A stretch of 53,560 nt of DNA from Planctomycetota bacterium (GCA_027623295.1 JAQBXR010000018.1:1-53560), one strand, 5' to 3'; positions 36,117-46,062 are shown, counted from the stretch's first letter. A program made the numbers and translations. Notes: generated from the letters alone by a model not told the origin.

Positions 36117-37730
36117 ATGTCCAAGCAAATTCTGTTCGACGATAAAGCCCGCGAAAAACTCTACGCAGGCATCGAAACACTGGCACGCACTGTGTCGGTC
36201 ACCCTCGGCCCCGCTGGCCGCAACGTCATCCTTGAGAAATCCTTCGGCGCGCCGGTTGTCACCAAAGATGGTGTTTCGGTAGCTAAGGAAGTCGAAGTGG
36301 AAGATCAATTCGAAAACCTCGGCGTCAAATTGGTGCGCGAGGTGGCTTCTAAGACTAACGACGAAGCTGGCGACGGCACCACTACTGCAACCGTTCTGGC
36401 TGCAGAAATCGTGCGTCTCGGCCTTCGCTACATGGCTGCAGGTGCAAGCCCAACTGCTTTACGTAACGGCATCGACAAGGCTGTCAAAGTTGCTGTCGAA
36501 TCCATCGAAGGCATGTCCAAGAAGGTGAAGGGTCGCGAAGATATCGCGCGCGTTGCAACCATCTCGGCAAACCACGACCACGCCATCGGTGAAATCCTGG
36601 CAGAGGCCGTGGAGCGCGCTGGCAAGCAGGGTGTCATCACCCTGGAAGAAGGCGACGGCATTGACACCAAGTTGGATTACGTCGACGGCATGAGCCTCGA
36701 CAAAGGCTTCCTCTCCCCGTACTTCGTCACCAATCTCGCCAAGATGACTGCGGAAATGGAAGACGTCATGGTGCTCATCCACGAGAAGAAGATTTCCAAC
36801 CTGCAAGAGTTCTTGCCGGTGTTGGAGCTTGCTGCCCAAACCGGCAAACCGCTTTTGATTATCGCTGAAGATATCGAAGGCGAAGCATTGGCGGCCTTGG
36901 TCGTCAACAAGCTGCGCGGCATCATGAATGTTTGTGCAATCAAAGCTCCAGGCTTTGGCGATCGTCGCAAAGCTATGCTCGGCGACATTGCTGTTCTCAC
37001 CGGTGGTACTGCCATCATGGATGAGACTGGCCAAAAACTTTCCGAAGTCACGCTTAACGAACTTGGTTCGGTGAAGAAAGTGACGGTTGAGAAAGAGCGC
37101 ACCATTTTGGTGGGCGGTGCTGGCGCCAAGAAGGCTGTCCAAGAGCGCGTTTCGCAGATTGAAGCTCAGATTGAGCGCTCGACCTCTGCCTACGACAAGG
37201 AGAAGTTGGAAGAGCGGTTGGCCAAAATGTCCGGCGGTGTCGCTGTGATTAAGGTCGGCGGCTCGACCGAAGCTGCGTTGAAAGAGCGCAAGCATCGTGT
37301 AGAAGATGCACTTGCTGCAACCCGCGCGGCAAAGGAAGAAGGCGTCGTCCCTGGCGGCGGCACTGCTCTTCTCCGTGCGATTGACGCTGTGCAGGCCATT
37401 TCCAAGAAAGCTAAGGGCGATGAAAAGCTCGGCATCGAATTGATCGCAAAAGCTTTGCGCAAGCCTTGCTTCACCATCGCCGAAAACGCTGGTTTTGATG
37501 GCAGCGTGGTTGTCGAAGATGTGCTTGAGCGGAAAGGTTGGGTAGGCTTCGATGCACTTGCCGGCAAATGCGTCGACATGGGCAAAGAAGGCATTCTAGA
37601 TCCTGCCAAAGTGGTTCGTGTGGCTTTGCAGAACGCCGGCTCGATTGCAGGTCTCCTGCTCACCACCAACACCCTGGTTACCGATGTCCGAGACGAAAAG
37701 AAAGGCGCTATTGAAGGCGCTATTGCGTAA
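36117..37730 (+). CDS. groEL: Chaperonin GroEL, second copy
   Basis: A 537-residue GroEL with a classical sequence: [59 protein letters not shown] and [15 protein letters not shown]. It lacks a GGM tail and ends GAIEGAIA. It is closer to the general bacterial consensus than groEL1 and may be the main housekeeping form; that is inference. It sits 30 bp downstream of groES and 6 bp before dnaJ. Confidence 0.97.
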   Translation: MSKQILFDDKAREKLYAGIETLARTVSVTLGPAGRNVILEKSFGAPVVTKDGVSVAKEVEVEDQFENLGVKLVREVASKTNDEAGDGTTTATVLAAEIVRLGLRYMAAGASPTALRNGIDKAVKVAVESIEGMSKKVKGREDIARVATISANHDHAIGEILAEAVERAGKQGVITLEEGDGIDTKLDYVDGMSLDKGFLSPYFVTNLAKMTAEMEDVMVLIHEKKISNLQEFLPVLELAAQTGKPLLIIAEDIEGEALAALVVNKLRGIMNVCAIKAPGFGDRRKAMLGDIAVLTGGTAIMDETGQKLSEVTLNELGSVKKVTVEKERTILVGGAGAKKAVQERVSQIEAQIERSTSAYDKEKLEERLAKMSGGVAVIKVGGSTEAALKERKHRVEDALAATRAAKEEGVVPGGGTALLRAIDAVQAISKKAKGDEKLGIELIAKALRKPCFTIAENAGFDGSVVVEDVLERKGWVGFDALAGKCVDMGKEGILDPAKVVRVALQNAGSIAGLLLTTNTLVTDVRDEKKGAIEGAIA

Positions 37731-37736
37731 CGTTTC

Positions 37737-38852
37737 GTGAGTCAACGCGACTACTACGAAGTTCTCGGTGTCGGACGTGATGCGTCCGACACCGATATCA
37801 AGTCGGCGTACCGCAAGTTGGCGCTGAAGTTTCACCCTGACCGTAATAAGGAAAAGGGTGCTGCGGATAAGTTCAAAGAGGCTACCGAGGCTTACGGAGT
37901 TATATCCGATAGCGACAAACGTGCACGCTATGACCGCTTTGGCCACGCCGGTGTCGGTGGCGGACCAGGCGGTGGCGGCGGACCAGGTGTAGATTTCGGT
38001 GACATTTTCTCGCAGTTCTCCGACATTTTCGGCGGACGTGGCGGCGGCGGTGGCGGCAGCATTTTCGAATCGCTGTTCGGCATGGGCGGCGGACGTGGAC
38101 GCAGCCAGGGCAAACCTGGCCGAAGTTTACGTGCTGCGGTAGAAATCAGCATGCAAGATGTGCTGAACGGCACCAACCGCACTCTGACTTTGCGTCGCAA
38201 TGAAACCTGTGAATCCTGCGAAGGCAGTGGCGCAGCACCCGGTGGTGTAAAAGAAGCTTGCACGGGGTGTGGCGGACAAGGGGCCGTGCGCCAACAACAA
38301 GGTTTCTTCGCAGTGCGTACCGCGTGTCCTCGTTGCCAAGGCGAAGGCACCGTCATCAGCAAGCCCTGTGGCACCTGTCGCGGTCAAGGCCTGCGTCAAA
38401 AGGAACGTGAAATCGAAGTTCACATTCCTGAGGGCATTGAAGATGGCGCACAGATCCGCTTAGGTGGACAAGGCGAATCTGGACGTGGCGGCGCACCCGC
38501 CGGCGACCTCTTTGTCGAGATTCATGTCACCGAGCGAAAAGGCTTTCACCGTGACGGACGAGACATCTACACAGAAGTCGGCATCAGTTGGCCACAGGCA
38601 GCTTTAGGTGACAAGATTGTGGTTGAGACTTTGGATGGCGAAGCGCGCATGAGCGTTCCATCTGGAAGCCCAACTGGAAAACTGTTCCGGATTACCGGTC
38701 AAGGCTTGCCTCGCCTACACGGTGGCGCACGCGGAGATTTGTTGGTCCGGATTTGCGTCGAAGTTCCCACCAAAATGACCCGCGAGCAAAAAATCTTGGT
38801 CAAGAAGTTGCGAGAACTGGAAGAGAAGAAGGCCAATAAGGCAAAGAATTAG
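37737..38852 (+). CDS. dnaJ: Chaperone protein DnaJ
   Basis: A 371-residue class A J-protein, co-chaperone of DnaK. It shows the J domain with HPD ([11 protein letters not shown] near residue 33), a long Gly-rich linker ([22 protein letters not shown]), four zinc-finger repeats [24 protein letters not shown] and CGTCRGQG, and the C-terminal client-binding domains. The start is GTG 6 bp after groEL2. No dnaK is in the window, so the DnaK system is split between loci. Confidence 0.97.
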   Translation: MSQRDYYEVLGVGRDASDTDIKSAYRKLALKFHPDRNKEKGAADKFKEATEAYGVISDSDKRARYDRFGHAGVGGGPGGGGGPGVDFGDIFSQFSDIFGGRGGGGGGSIFESLFGMGGGRGRSQGKPGRSLRAAVEISMQDVLNGTNRTLTLRRNETCESCEGSGAAPGGVKEACTGCGGQGAVRQQQGFFAVRTACPRCQGEGTVISKPCGTCRGQGLRQKEREIEVHIPEGIEDGAQIRLGGQGESGRGGAPAGDLFVEIHVTERKGFHRDGRDIYTEVGISWPQAALGDKIVVETLDGEARMSVPSGSPTGKLFRITGQGLPRLHGGARGDLLVRICVEVPTKMTREQKILVKKLRELEEKKANKAKN

Positions 38853-38863
38853 GTTGTTGAATC

Positions 38864-39451
38864 ATGGCTAAAGCCAAGAAGAAGAAAAAGAACGAGAAAA
38901 TGGAATCCCAAAATCCGTTAGAAGAGGGCGTCGTCGAGACCCCGGATGAGGCCGCTGCGCAAGAAGCCCAGGAGCCAGAAGAGACGCTTGAGTTTTGGAA
39001 AGACAAATGCCTGCGTGCTCAGGCCGATAACCAAAACATGCGGCGCCGCATGATGGATGACACCGAAGAGCGGGTTCGCTTGCGCTTGGAGGCTCTGTTA
39101 AACGACCTCATTCGGGTAGCCGATTATATGGAAGCAGCACTAGGCAGCATTCCAGAAGGCGTCAAGAAGGCTGAACAGGCCGATGCCTTCCTGGCTGGCA
39201 TGTCCGCAATCCAGCAGGCTCTCGAAGGCGTCATGCTAGGCCATGGCATGACTTTCCTCACGCCATCTTCCGATTCTGAGTTCAACCCAGAAGAGCATGA
39301 GGCGGTCGAGAACCTCGTCGACGCAGAGCTTGAAAATCCGCGTTTAGAGCTGCTAAGTCGTGGCTACCGCATGGGTAAGCGAATCCTGCGGCCGGCAAAG
39401 GTGAAAATCGTGGGCCCTTCTGCCCCCGAGGTTCCCGAAAAAAGCGAGTAG
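38864..39451 (+). CDS. grpE: Nucleotide exchange factor GrpE
   Basis: A 195-residue GrpE that releases ADP from DnaK. A Lys-rich start (MAKAKKKKKNEKM) and an acidic segment lead into the coiled-coil (EFWKDKCLRAQADNQNMRRRM), then the beta-wing domain with GMTFLTPSSDSEFNPEEHEAV and SRGYRMGKRILRPAKVKI. Length is normal. It lies 11 bp after dnaJ and closes the chaperone operon. No clear terminator follows. Confidence 0.95.
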   Translation: MAKAKKKKKNEKMESQNPLEEGVVETPDEAAAQEAQEPEETLEFWKDKCLRAQADNQNMRRRMMDDTEERVRLRLEALLNDLIRVADYMEAALGSIPEGVKKAEQADAFLAGMSAIQQALEGVMLGHGMTFLTPSSDSEFNPEEHEAVENLVDAELENPRLELLSRGYRMGKRILRPAKVKIVGPSAPEVPEKSE

Positions 39452-39535
39452 AACCTTTTGACTAACCCCTTTTGATTTTCCATTCGTCAGGCATATCGCC
39501 TACGATAAAGCGGTTCCGTACGAAACGTAACTCTC

Positions 39536-41227
39536 ATGAAGTCCTCACGTCTCCTTAGTCTTCTTTTATTCGCATTCAGCATTCTGTTCCTCGCTCCCGA
39601 GGCTCAGGCGCAGAAGAATGGTTCCAACTATCGAGAATTCCCAGCCTATGGCTTCGAATTCAAGCCGCTGAAGGATTTCCTCGATGTACCTTCCGATGCC
39701 CAAAAGAAGGCGGCCGGAGTGATCGGTACTTTGAAGGCAGAGCGTGGCCCTCAGATTAAGACGGAAAGCAATGAACGCTTCGAGTTCAATCCTTCTTGCT
39801 CTGTAATTCAGGTCATACCGAAAGCTGCCACGACTGACGGCGACTCTAGCGGTGGTGGATTGCGTGGCCGAGCTAAAACCGAAGAAGGTGAAGATGCCGC
39901 CGGCAAGGAGTATGTTCAAATGCTCTTTGGAGCGGCCTTGCGTCGCGAAGAATTCAAACTGGTCAAGCCAGAGATTTCTGAGTTCAAAGCAAAAAACATC
40001 GTCGGTAAGCGCGAAATCATTCAGACCTTCGTGGTCTACAATGTTGGTGCACTAGACATGATTTTTGATGTCTACACCTTCCAAATGCCGGACTATAAAA
40101 TCGTCTTCGTGTGGGATTACCCTGCCGATAAAAAACTCGCCAACAATTGGAAGAAAGCAGTGGAGAAGTCTATGAAGACTTTCCGCACCAACGTCGAAGA
40201 CATCGAAATCTCAAGCGTGCGCAATGTTGACTCGGAAAGTAACTACGAAGACCTTATCGAGTTCCACGGCACTGAGGTGGAGCAGACCCCAGGTTGGCGC
40301 TTGGTTGAGGTGCCTACCAAGCAATACCTCATCAAGACTAATAGCGACGACCAGAAAACGGTCAACGAGGTCATCAAGCGCTTGGAAGCTTCACGTCGTT
40401 TGTTCGAGGCTGACTTCCCCCCCACGACTCCCATCACCTCGATTTCGATTGTGCGTCTTTGCGGCACGCAAGATGACTTCAAAGCCTATGGCGGTGTCGG
40501 TGATAACGTGGGCGGCTACTTCAGCCCTAGCTCGGAGGAACTGGTGCTCTTCTTCGGAGAAAGCGGCAAAGAGGAAACCATGGGCGTCATGACCCACGAG
40601 AGTTTTCACCAATACAGCCACTTCCTATTCAACCGCTCTAAGGCACACCGCTGGTTCGATGAAGGCCACGGCGATTACTACGGCGCATGGAAAATGAAGG
40701 GCAAAGAACTTGCCCCGAATAAAGACATGAAAGGTGGCTATGCGCGAACTCCAATCATCAAGCGCATGGTCCGTGAAGAGTCCGTGCCTCCACTCAAGAA
40801 GCACATTCGGATGGAGCACAGTACCTGGCAAAGTGGTGGCGTGGAGAGCTATGCCCAGTCCTTCTCGATCATTTACTTCCTACGCGAAGGCGCGCGCGGC
40901 AAGGTGAAAAATAAGTACTGGCAAGATGAATATGTCGACATCATTCCGAATTACATGACGTCGTTGAATGATGGCTATCAAGAGGCCTACCAAGAAATCG
41001 TAGATGGCGCTCAGAAACAACTTGAAATCATGCAAGCTGCGGGTGCTGAGTTTGAGGAATTGGAATCGGCGCGCCAACGCATCAAGCGACCTTGGGATTT
41101 CTTGAATATCGACTTACCCAACCGCCAACTGGAACTCCGTGCAAAGGCAATGGAAGATTCTTGGGGCAAGATCGACGAACTTGAATTTGAAGATCTTTGG
41201 CTGCAATACGTCGACGACGAAATGTAA
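39536..41227 (+). CDS. Secreted HExxH metallopeptidase (DUF1570-like)
   Basis: A 563-residue exported protein. Signal peptide MKSSRLLSLLLFAFSILFLA with cleavage likely near AQAQ (24-26). The catalytic zinc motif HESFH is at 354-358 and WFDEGHGDYYG (373-383) supplies a probable third ligand Glu376, the gluzincin arrangement seen in DUF1570-like planctomycete proteins. The N-terminal 220 residues are an unassigned beta-rich region. The C-terminus is helical and acidic. Preceded by a TACGAT hexamer near 39498 and its own start after the grpE gap, so probably a separate unit. Substrate unknown. Confidence 0.8.
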   Translation: MKSSRLLSLLLFAFSILFLAPEAQAQKNGSNYREFPAYGFEFKPLKDFLDVPSDAQKKAAGVIGTLKAERGPQIKTESNERFEFNPSCSVIQVIPKAATTDGDSSGGGLRGRAKTEEGEDAAGKEYVQMLFGAALRREEFKLVKPEISEFKAKNIVGKREIIQTFVVYNVGALDMIFDVYTFQMPDYKIVFVWDYPADKKLANNWKKAVEKSMKTFRTNVEDIEISSVRNVDSESNYEDLIEFHGTEVEQTPGWRLVEVPTKQYLIKTNSDDQKTVNEVIKRLEASRRLFEADFPPTTPITSISIVRLCGTQDDFKAYGGVGDNVGGYFSPSSEELVLFFGESGKEETMGVMTHESFHQYSHFLFNRSKAHRWFDEGHGDYYGAWKMKGKELAPNKDMKGGYARTPIIKRMVREESVPPLKKHIRMEHSTWQSGGVESYAQSFSIIYFLREGARGKVKNKYWQDEYVDIIPNYMTSLNDGYQEAYQEIVDGAQKQLEIMQAAGAEFEELESARQRIKRPWDFLNIDLPNRQLELRAKAMEDSWGKIDELEFEDLWLQYVDDEM

Positions 41228-41230
41228 GTC

Positions 41231-41935
41231 TTAGCGTAGGTTGCGGTCTCCCGCTCCCTCACGATCTGACCACCCGAACACGCTTCGGGTAATCCACAAA
41301 TACACCTTTTTCCCGGTACGACGCCAAAGCCGTGCCGGGAATGATGGTTTTGAGAGGATGTCTTTCTCGCGCAGACTTAAATTCTGCGGCAAGTAAGTCC
41401 GCTTATGCTTCAGTAAATGACGCAGGTCTTCACGCGCCAACAAGCGGAAAAAAGCACCGCGTCGTTGAAATACGCGGCCAAGCTGGAGATCAATAATGGC
41501 TGGCTTACCGTCTTCTCGGACCAAGAAGTTCGGTTCTTTGGCAAGGTCATTATGCGCTATGCCATTGCGATGCAACCGAGCAAGCAGACAAAGCAGTTCA
41601 TGATGGTAAATAGCTGCGGTGGGCTTTGCCATTTGCATAGGCTCCCCTGCAATCCAACTCCGCACCAAGACTCCGCCTTTCCAGGCACACACCCGAGGAA
41701 AGCTATGCCCTGCCAAATTGGGCATGCGTGCTTCCATAGCTCGCAAGCATTTGGCCTCTCGACCGGCCAGGTAATGCGCTAAGGCACGCGTCCACCATGG
41801 AGCCCGGCGTGTATCACGCCGCACTACATCCACCGGCCAAGCATCGGAGGGTTCGGCCTCGGTAGAATGTCCTTGCTCTACACGGCCAAATAAGTCCGAC
41901 TTCAGGTGTGTCCAATCTCGGTCGCCCTGTGCCAT
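41231..41935 (-). CDS. LPS kinase-like (WaaP/Kdo kinase family) protein
   Basis: A 234-residue small protein-kinase-like fold. The catalytic loop reads HNDLAKEPNFLV near residues 128-139 and the metal loop IIDLQLGR near 147-154, matching the HxD...N / DxxLG pattern of lipopolysaccharide core kinases. The N-lobe Lys is probably in YLAGREAKCL. The gene is divergent from lpxB with only 8 bp between start codons, consistent with work on lipid A or core sugar. A TAGCAT hexamer lies 8 bases upstream of its ATG, inside lpxB. Confidence 0.72.
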   Translation of the reverse strand: MAQGDRDWTHLKSDLFGRVEQGHSTEAEPSDAWPVDVVRRDTRRAPWWTRALAHYLAGREAKCLRAMEARMPNLAGHSFPRVCAWKGGVLVRSWIAGEPMQMAKPTAAIYHHELLCLLARLHRNGIAHNDLAKEPNFLVREDGKPAIIDLQLGRVFQRRGAFFRLLAREDLRHLLKHKRTYLPQNLSLREKDILSKPSFPARLWRRTGKKVYLWITRSVFGWSDREGAGDRNLR

Positions 41936-41943
41936 TGCGGCTC

Positions 41944-43242
41944 ATGCTAGCACCCGCCTTCGACGTCTTCCGCGAGTTCCTCTACGCCATTTGCGATTTA
42001 GTCCTCGCATTGCCGCGGCACGCCATCGCGTTGACCCAGCGGAAAAAACGCTTGGCGCTATTTGAGGAGTTAAAGCAAGCCGAGTTGGATTTCTTGCCGC
42101 CAAGCCTGCCGGCGCCAGTGACCCCACTGAAGAAGATCATGCTGAGCTGCGGAGATGCCTCGGGCGAAAACCATGCCGTGCGCTTATTGGAAGTGTTGCA
42201 CGCGCGCCATGAGAACTTGACGGTTTCTGGCTTTGGCGGTGCGTGCTTGGAGCAGATGGGCATGGAGGTCTGGAAGCCACTTGCGGATCTGAATGTGATG
42301 GGTTTCAAAGATGTGGCTGCACAACTGCCCATGTTTTTTGCATCGGTATATCGCTTCGCCAAGGAAATTCGGATTCACCGCCCCGAGGTCGTGGTCCTCA
42401 TCGACTACCCCGGCCTTAATCGTCATTTGCTGCGTATTGCCAAACGCGCGGGCATTCCAGTGGTGGATTACATTGCGCCGCAACTTTGGGCTTGGGCGCC
42501 ATGGCGAGTCCGTAATTTCCGTCTTGCCGATACCTTGCTCACAATTCTCCCCTTTGAGCAGGATTGGTATGCGCGCCATGGTGCTACGGCAAAATTTGTG
42601 GGGCATCCCCTCGCCGACAGTCTTGCTGCCGCCACCGACACTTGGCAACCTCCTGAAGAAGGCGAATGGATTGCCATTCTCCCCGGTAGCCGACGTCGTG
42701 AGATTCGAGAAAACCTCAGTCTCATGCTTGCCGCCGCTGAGGAATTGCAAGCCAAGCGACCCAGCGTACGCTTTGTTTTGCCTCACTTACGAGCCCCCGT
42801 ATGGCCTCTTCTCCACGAGATGCTCGAAGACAGCAAGGTTTGTGTCACCCCAGCGCCCGACCACTTTCATGCGGTTCTCCGCCAATGCTCTGGGGCTTGG
42901 GTGGTCAGTGGTACCGCGAGCTTGGAAGTTGCCGCCTTGCAAATCCCATCGGTGGTGGTTTTCCACATGCCTTCGCGTTTTGGGGCCTGGCTGGCTGGGC
43001 ATACAATTTCAGTTCCTTATGTCGGCGCGGCGAACCTCATTGCTCGCAGCTGCATCGTTCCAGAGCGAATCGGGCACGGACTCGACCCAAGTGACCTATG
43101 TGCCGACCTGCTCCGCCAGCTGGATGAGCCTGGACGCAGCGAAAGCCTGGCTGCCCTCGAACAACTGCAGTCCGATGCACTCGCACCAGGCACCGCTCAA
43201 CGCGCAGCTCTGGCGGTTGAAAAGACCCTCCACTCCGCCTAA
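41944..43242 (+). CDS. lpxB: Lipid-A-disaccharide synthase
   Basis: GT-B glycosyltransferase (GT19) that joins UDP-2,3-diacyl-GlcN and lipid X. The 432-residue protein has family motifs SCGDASGENHA near 69, GFGGACLEQMG, VLIDYPGLNRHLL near 155, YIAPQLWAWAPWR near 180, ILPFEQDWY and AILPGSRRREI near 245. The first ~65 residues are an extra helical extension before the canonical start (KKIMLSCGD), not usual for LpxB. The ATG at 41944 gives the complete form; an in-frame ATG 36 bases upstream would overlap the divergent kinase gene. Confidence 0.94.
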   Translation: MLAPAFDVFREFLYAICDLVLALPRHAIALTQRKKRLALFEELKQAELDFLPPSLPAPVTPLKKIMLSCGDASGENHAVRLLEVLHARHENLTVSGFGGACLEQMGMEVWKPLADLNVMGFKDVAAQLPMFFASVYRFAKEIRIHRPEVVVLIDYPGLNRHLLRIAKRAGIPVVDYIAPQLWAWAPWRVRNFRLADTLLTILPFEQDWYARHGATAKFVGHPLADSLAAATDTWQPPEEGEWIAILPGSRRREIRENLSLMLAAAEELQAKRPSVRFVLPHLRAPVWPLLHEMLEDSKVCVTPAPDHFHAVLRQCSGAWVVSGTASLEVAALQIPSVVVFHMPSRFGAWLAGHTISVPYVGAANLIARSCIVPERIGHGLDPSDLCADLLRQLDEPGRSESLAALEQLQSDALAPGTAQRAALAVEKTLHSA

Positions 43243-43314
43243 TTCAAAGGCAGGAATTCGAACCGCACCCCTATCCTGTGCGTTCTACCTTTGGCGCCAG
43301 CCCGCCATCTCAAA

Positions 43315-44898
43315 ATGCTTAGCCTTCTGCTTCTTAGTCCACTGTTGGCCTTCCAAGGTCCGTCCGAAAAGGAACTCTTCGATGCTTACCTGAACCGCAT
43401 CCGCCCCGCGCAGATGGCTGACGGTTCTTATGGTGGCAATGTGGTGATAACCGCCGACGTTCTGACCGGCATGGCCCTTAGCCCGCGCGCTTATCGAGTA
43501 GACGACGGCCCATTTGTGCGCGATGCCGTCACTTACCTTCTCGCCGAGGCCGACCAGCGAGTCGATGACTGGGACCGCGATCAACGCTTGGCACTTGCAC
43601 TGTTGCATGTGCATCAAGATCGCTATCTGCCGACGGTAGAAAAGCTGGTGCAGCGGCACGGCCACCACTTGGCGGAACTGCAAACGCCGGCCCCCGCAAT
43701 GGGCACCCCCTACACTCTGGCCGATTTGCCGCAAGACGCAGGGCTCGCTCAAACCGCCCGCGCCCTAGCTGATGCCGGCATTCTTCGCACTTATGCGAAA
43801 TCAGAGAACTCGGTCAGGCCACACAAACCTAATGTCGAAGCCATTTCCACTTCCTATGAACGCGGGGTGGATTACCTACTTTCAACGCGCGGTGAATCTG
43901 GCGTATGGGAATTTTTCGGCCAACCAGAACCTGGCATTTCCGCTCTAGCGGCCCGCGCTTTATTTGGCAGCCAACGCGAAGACGCACGTAAAGTTGGTTT
44001 TGAGGTTTTAGATTTCCTTCTCACCCTGCAACAAGAAGATGGCAGCATCCACGGTGGACGGGTTGCGGTTTACACCACCTCGGTAGCCGTCGGCGCATTG
44101 GTCGATGGCGGCCGCGAAGCTGATATTCCGGCCATCCAAAAAGCCGTCGCTTACTTGCGCACCGTGCAAACCGATGAAGGCGAAGGTTACAGTGAAGCGG
44201 ATAAATTCTACGGCGGCATTGGTTATGGCGGTGATTTACGGCCCGACCTTTCCAACCTGCAGTACGCCCTGCAAGCCTTGAACGAGGCCGATGTGCCTGC
44301 CGAAGACGAAGCCTTTCAGCGTGCGATTCACTTTCTAAACCGCAGTCAAAACCGCTCGGAATCCAACCCTGAAACCTATCGAGATCAAGGGGATCCAACT
44401 CCGGTGAGGGCTGGCAATGATGGCGGCGCGGTTTATTACCCAGGTAACTCCCCCGCAGGAACCGTCCACATGCCCGACGGAAGTTTGGTGGCGCGCAGTT
44501 ACGGCTCCATGACTTATGCACTGCTGAAGTGTTTCCTTTTCGCTGGTGTTCCTAAAGAGGATCCGCGCGTGGTGGCAGCGGTGGATTGGATTAGCGCGCA
44601 CTGGACTCTCGAAGTCAACCCAGGTTTCGACACCATGGTCGATCCGCGCGGCGGCTTCCAAGGCTTGTACTACTACTACCTGAGCCTCGCTCAAGCACTT
44701 GATGCTGCCGAGATCGAAGTCATTGAAGCAGCGGGTGGCGCACAGCATTATTGGCGCCTGGAACTCTCCGAGAAGCTCATGAGCACCCAACAAGAAGACG
44801 GCCACTGGGTTAATGAAGATGCACCTCGTTGGTGGGAAGGCAATCCAGTCCTTTGCACTGCCTATGCGCTTGGTGCCATGCGGGCGGTGCAGCCATGA
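43315..44898 (+). CDS. Secreted squalene-cyclase/prenyltransferase-like repeat protein
   Basis: A 527-residue exported protein. MLSLLLLSPLLAFQGPS is a likely signal peptide. The mature part is made of alpha-alpha repeats with QW-like turns: ESGVWEFFGQPEPGISALAA, QEDGSIHGGRVAVYTTS, FYGGIGYGGDLRPDLSN, PRGGFQGLYYYYLSLA and EDGHWVNEDAPRWW. No DxDD protonation motif is seen, so it is unlikely to be a hopene cyclase; planctomycete relatives are of unknown function. A TTG at 43291 is an alternative start. The stop overlaps the FAH gene by 4 bp. Confidence 0.8.
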   Translation: MLSLLLLSPLLAFQGPSEKELFDAYLNRIRPAQMADGSYGGNVVITADVLTGMALSPRAYRVDDGPFVRDAVTYLLAEADQRVDDWDRDQRLALALLHVHQDRYLPTVEKLVQRHGHHLAELQTPAPAMGTPYTLADLPQDAGLAQTARALADAGILRTYAKSENSVRPHKPNVEAISTSYERGVDYLLSTRGESGVWEFFGQPEPGISALAARALFGSQREDARKVGFEVLDFLLTLQQEDGSIHGGRVAVYTTSVAVGALVDGGREADIPAIQKAVAYLRTVQTDEGEGYSEADKFYGGIGYGGDLRPDLSNLQYALQALNEADVPAEDEAFQRAIHFLNRSQNRSESNPETYRDQGDPTPVRAGNDGGAVYYPGNSPAGTVHMPDGSLVARSYGSMTYALLKCFLFAGVPKEDPRVVAAVDWISAHWTLEVNPGFDTMVDPRGGFQGLYYYYLSLAQALDAAEIEVIEAAGGAQHYWRLELSEKLMSTQQEDGHWVNEDAPRWWEGNPVLCTAYALGAMRAVQP

Positions 44899-45734
44899 AC
44901 AGCCTGCGTCGCGCCTTAGCCCCCGATGGACGCCCGCATTGGCTGTGGGTTTCTGGCGGCGTGTTTCATGACTTGAGTGAAGCCGGCCTAGCCGATGACC
45001 TGGCTGAAATTAGCGGCTTACTTTCTGAACCAGCACGTTTCTTGGCAGTGCTGGATGCTGCCCCGGAAGCCGCCGCGAGCAACTGGCCCCTGCTGTTGCC
45101 AGGACGTCCTGGGAAAGCATTGTGCTTGGGTAAAAACTTTGAGGCGCATGCCCGTGAATTTGGCGCAGAACCTCCGGAAGAGTTGGTGTGGTTCGCGAAG
45201 TTGCCCGACACTCTCATAGGCCCCAACGCAGAAGTCATCATTCCGGATTGGCTCGACACCCGCGTCGATCCGGAAGCAGAAGTCGTGGTTCTCATCGGAC
45301 GCCATTTGCATCGCGCGAGCCAAGCCGAGGCGGAAGATGCCGTAGTGGCTTACACCCTTGGCAATGACATCACTGCGCGCAAGCAGCAAGAATTAGATCG
45401 CGATCGTGGTTGGCCTTGGTTGCGGGCTAAAAACTTAGCAACCTTCGGGTGCGTTGGTCCAGCGTGGGTTCCAAAATCGGAAATACCGAACTTGGAGAGC
45501 ATTCAATTACGTGGACGCGTGAACGATGTCATCCGCCAAGATGCTTCGCTTGCCGACTTACTTTGGAAACCAGCAGAAGCTTTGGCCGAGATCTCCAAGT
45601 GGACTCCACTGTGCCCTGGAGACATTGTGTTTCTTGGAACTCCTGCGGGAGTGGCTCCAATTCATGCCGGCGATGAGCTCGTGGTGGAAGCCGAAGGCCT
45701 TGGACGGCTAGTCAATCCTGTGCAGCGCGGTTAA
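44895..45734 (+). CDS. Fumarylacetoacetate hydrolase family protein
   Basis: A 279-residue FAH-fold enzyme for hydrolysis, isomerisation or decarboxylation of keto acids. Features: LCLGKNFEAHAREFG near residue 74 (family: GlNYxxHaxE), VDPEAEVVVLIGR near 126 with the ExE metal ligands, GNDITARKQQ near 157, RAKNLATFGCVGPAWV near 178, and GDIVFLGTPAGVAP near 247. The Asp/Glu metal site looks complete. It is translationally coupled to the cyclase-like gene (ATGA overlap). Substrate not predictable. Confidence 0.87.
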   Translation: MNSLRRALAPDGRPHWLWVSGGVFHDLSEAGLADDLAEISGLLSEPARFLAVLDAAPEAAASNWPLLLPGRPGKALCLGKNFEAHAREFGAEPPEELVWFAKLPDTLIGPNAEVIIPDWLDTRVDPEAEVVVLIGRHLHRASQAEAEDAVVAYTLGNDITARKQQELDRDRGWPWLRAKNLATFGCVGPAWVPKSEIPNLESIQLRGRVNDVIRQDASLADLLWKPAEALAEISKWTPLCPGDIVFLGTPAGVAPIHAGDELVVEAEGLGRLVNPVQRG

Positions 45735-45745
45735 GACTGCGTTGT

Positions 45746-46036
45746 ATGGTATCTGGACCAACGCGCCCCTCGCTTCTACTCCGCTTGCGCGATGCATCGG
45801 ATGAAAAGGCTTGGAATGAGTTCGATGACACCTATCGCGGCCTAATCCTCGGCTATTGCCGCCGCAGGGGTTTGCAGCACGGCGATGCCGAAGATGTGCG
45901 GCAAATGGTCATGATGAATTTGTCCAAAGCCGCACAGGGATCCTTCGCCTACAATCCAGAACGCGGGCGTTTTATTAGAAAAACCGCCGACCGGGTATCC
46001 TTTGCAGGAAAGGGCTCCCACCCTGGTCGACGGTAA
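45746..46036 (+). pseudogene. Truncated ECF sigma factor (region 2 only)
   Basis: The first ~74 residues match planctomycete ECF sigma factors: TRPSLLLRLRDASDEKAW, TYRGLILGYCRRRGLQ, DAEDVRQMVMMNLSKA and FAYNPERGRF. After GRF the sequence loses all similarity (IRKTADRVSFAGKGSHPGRR) and stops, so the region 2-4 linker and the DNA-binding region 4 are missing. No sigma-like continuation is found in the other frames. It looks like a 3' deletion whose new end is the inverted repeat at 46025-46062. It starts 11 bp after the FAH gene. Confidence 0.7.
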
Positions 46037-46062
46037 AATCAGGTTGCTGATTTTAATCGACC
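46025..46062. terminator. Long inverted repeat between sigma fragment and queF
   Basis: TAAAATCAG (46034-46042) pairs perfectly with CTGATTTTA (46047-46055) around a GTTG loop, extended by GGTCGA (46025-46030) and TCGACC (46057-46062): 15 pairs with a small bulge. U/A-rich ends allow termination in both directions between the convergent genes. A second repeat CCGACTTT / AAAGTCGG (46074-46111) overlaps the queF stop. Confidence 0.6.

Noticed and set aside
36459..37295. 278-codon open frame antisense to groEL2
   Set aside because: Shadow of a highly biased, conserved gene; no family-like motifs and no promoter or ribosome site.
42311..43393. 360-codon open frame overlapping lpxB in another frame
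   Set aside because: lpxB is unmistakable; the alternative translation has Cys/Pro/Arg-rich, non-protein-like composition.
46025..46062. Transposon end or REP element
   Set aside because: Only one copy noticed, no target duplication visible; position between convergent genes fits a terminator.
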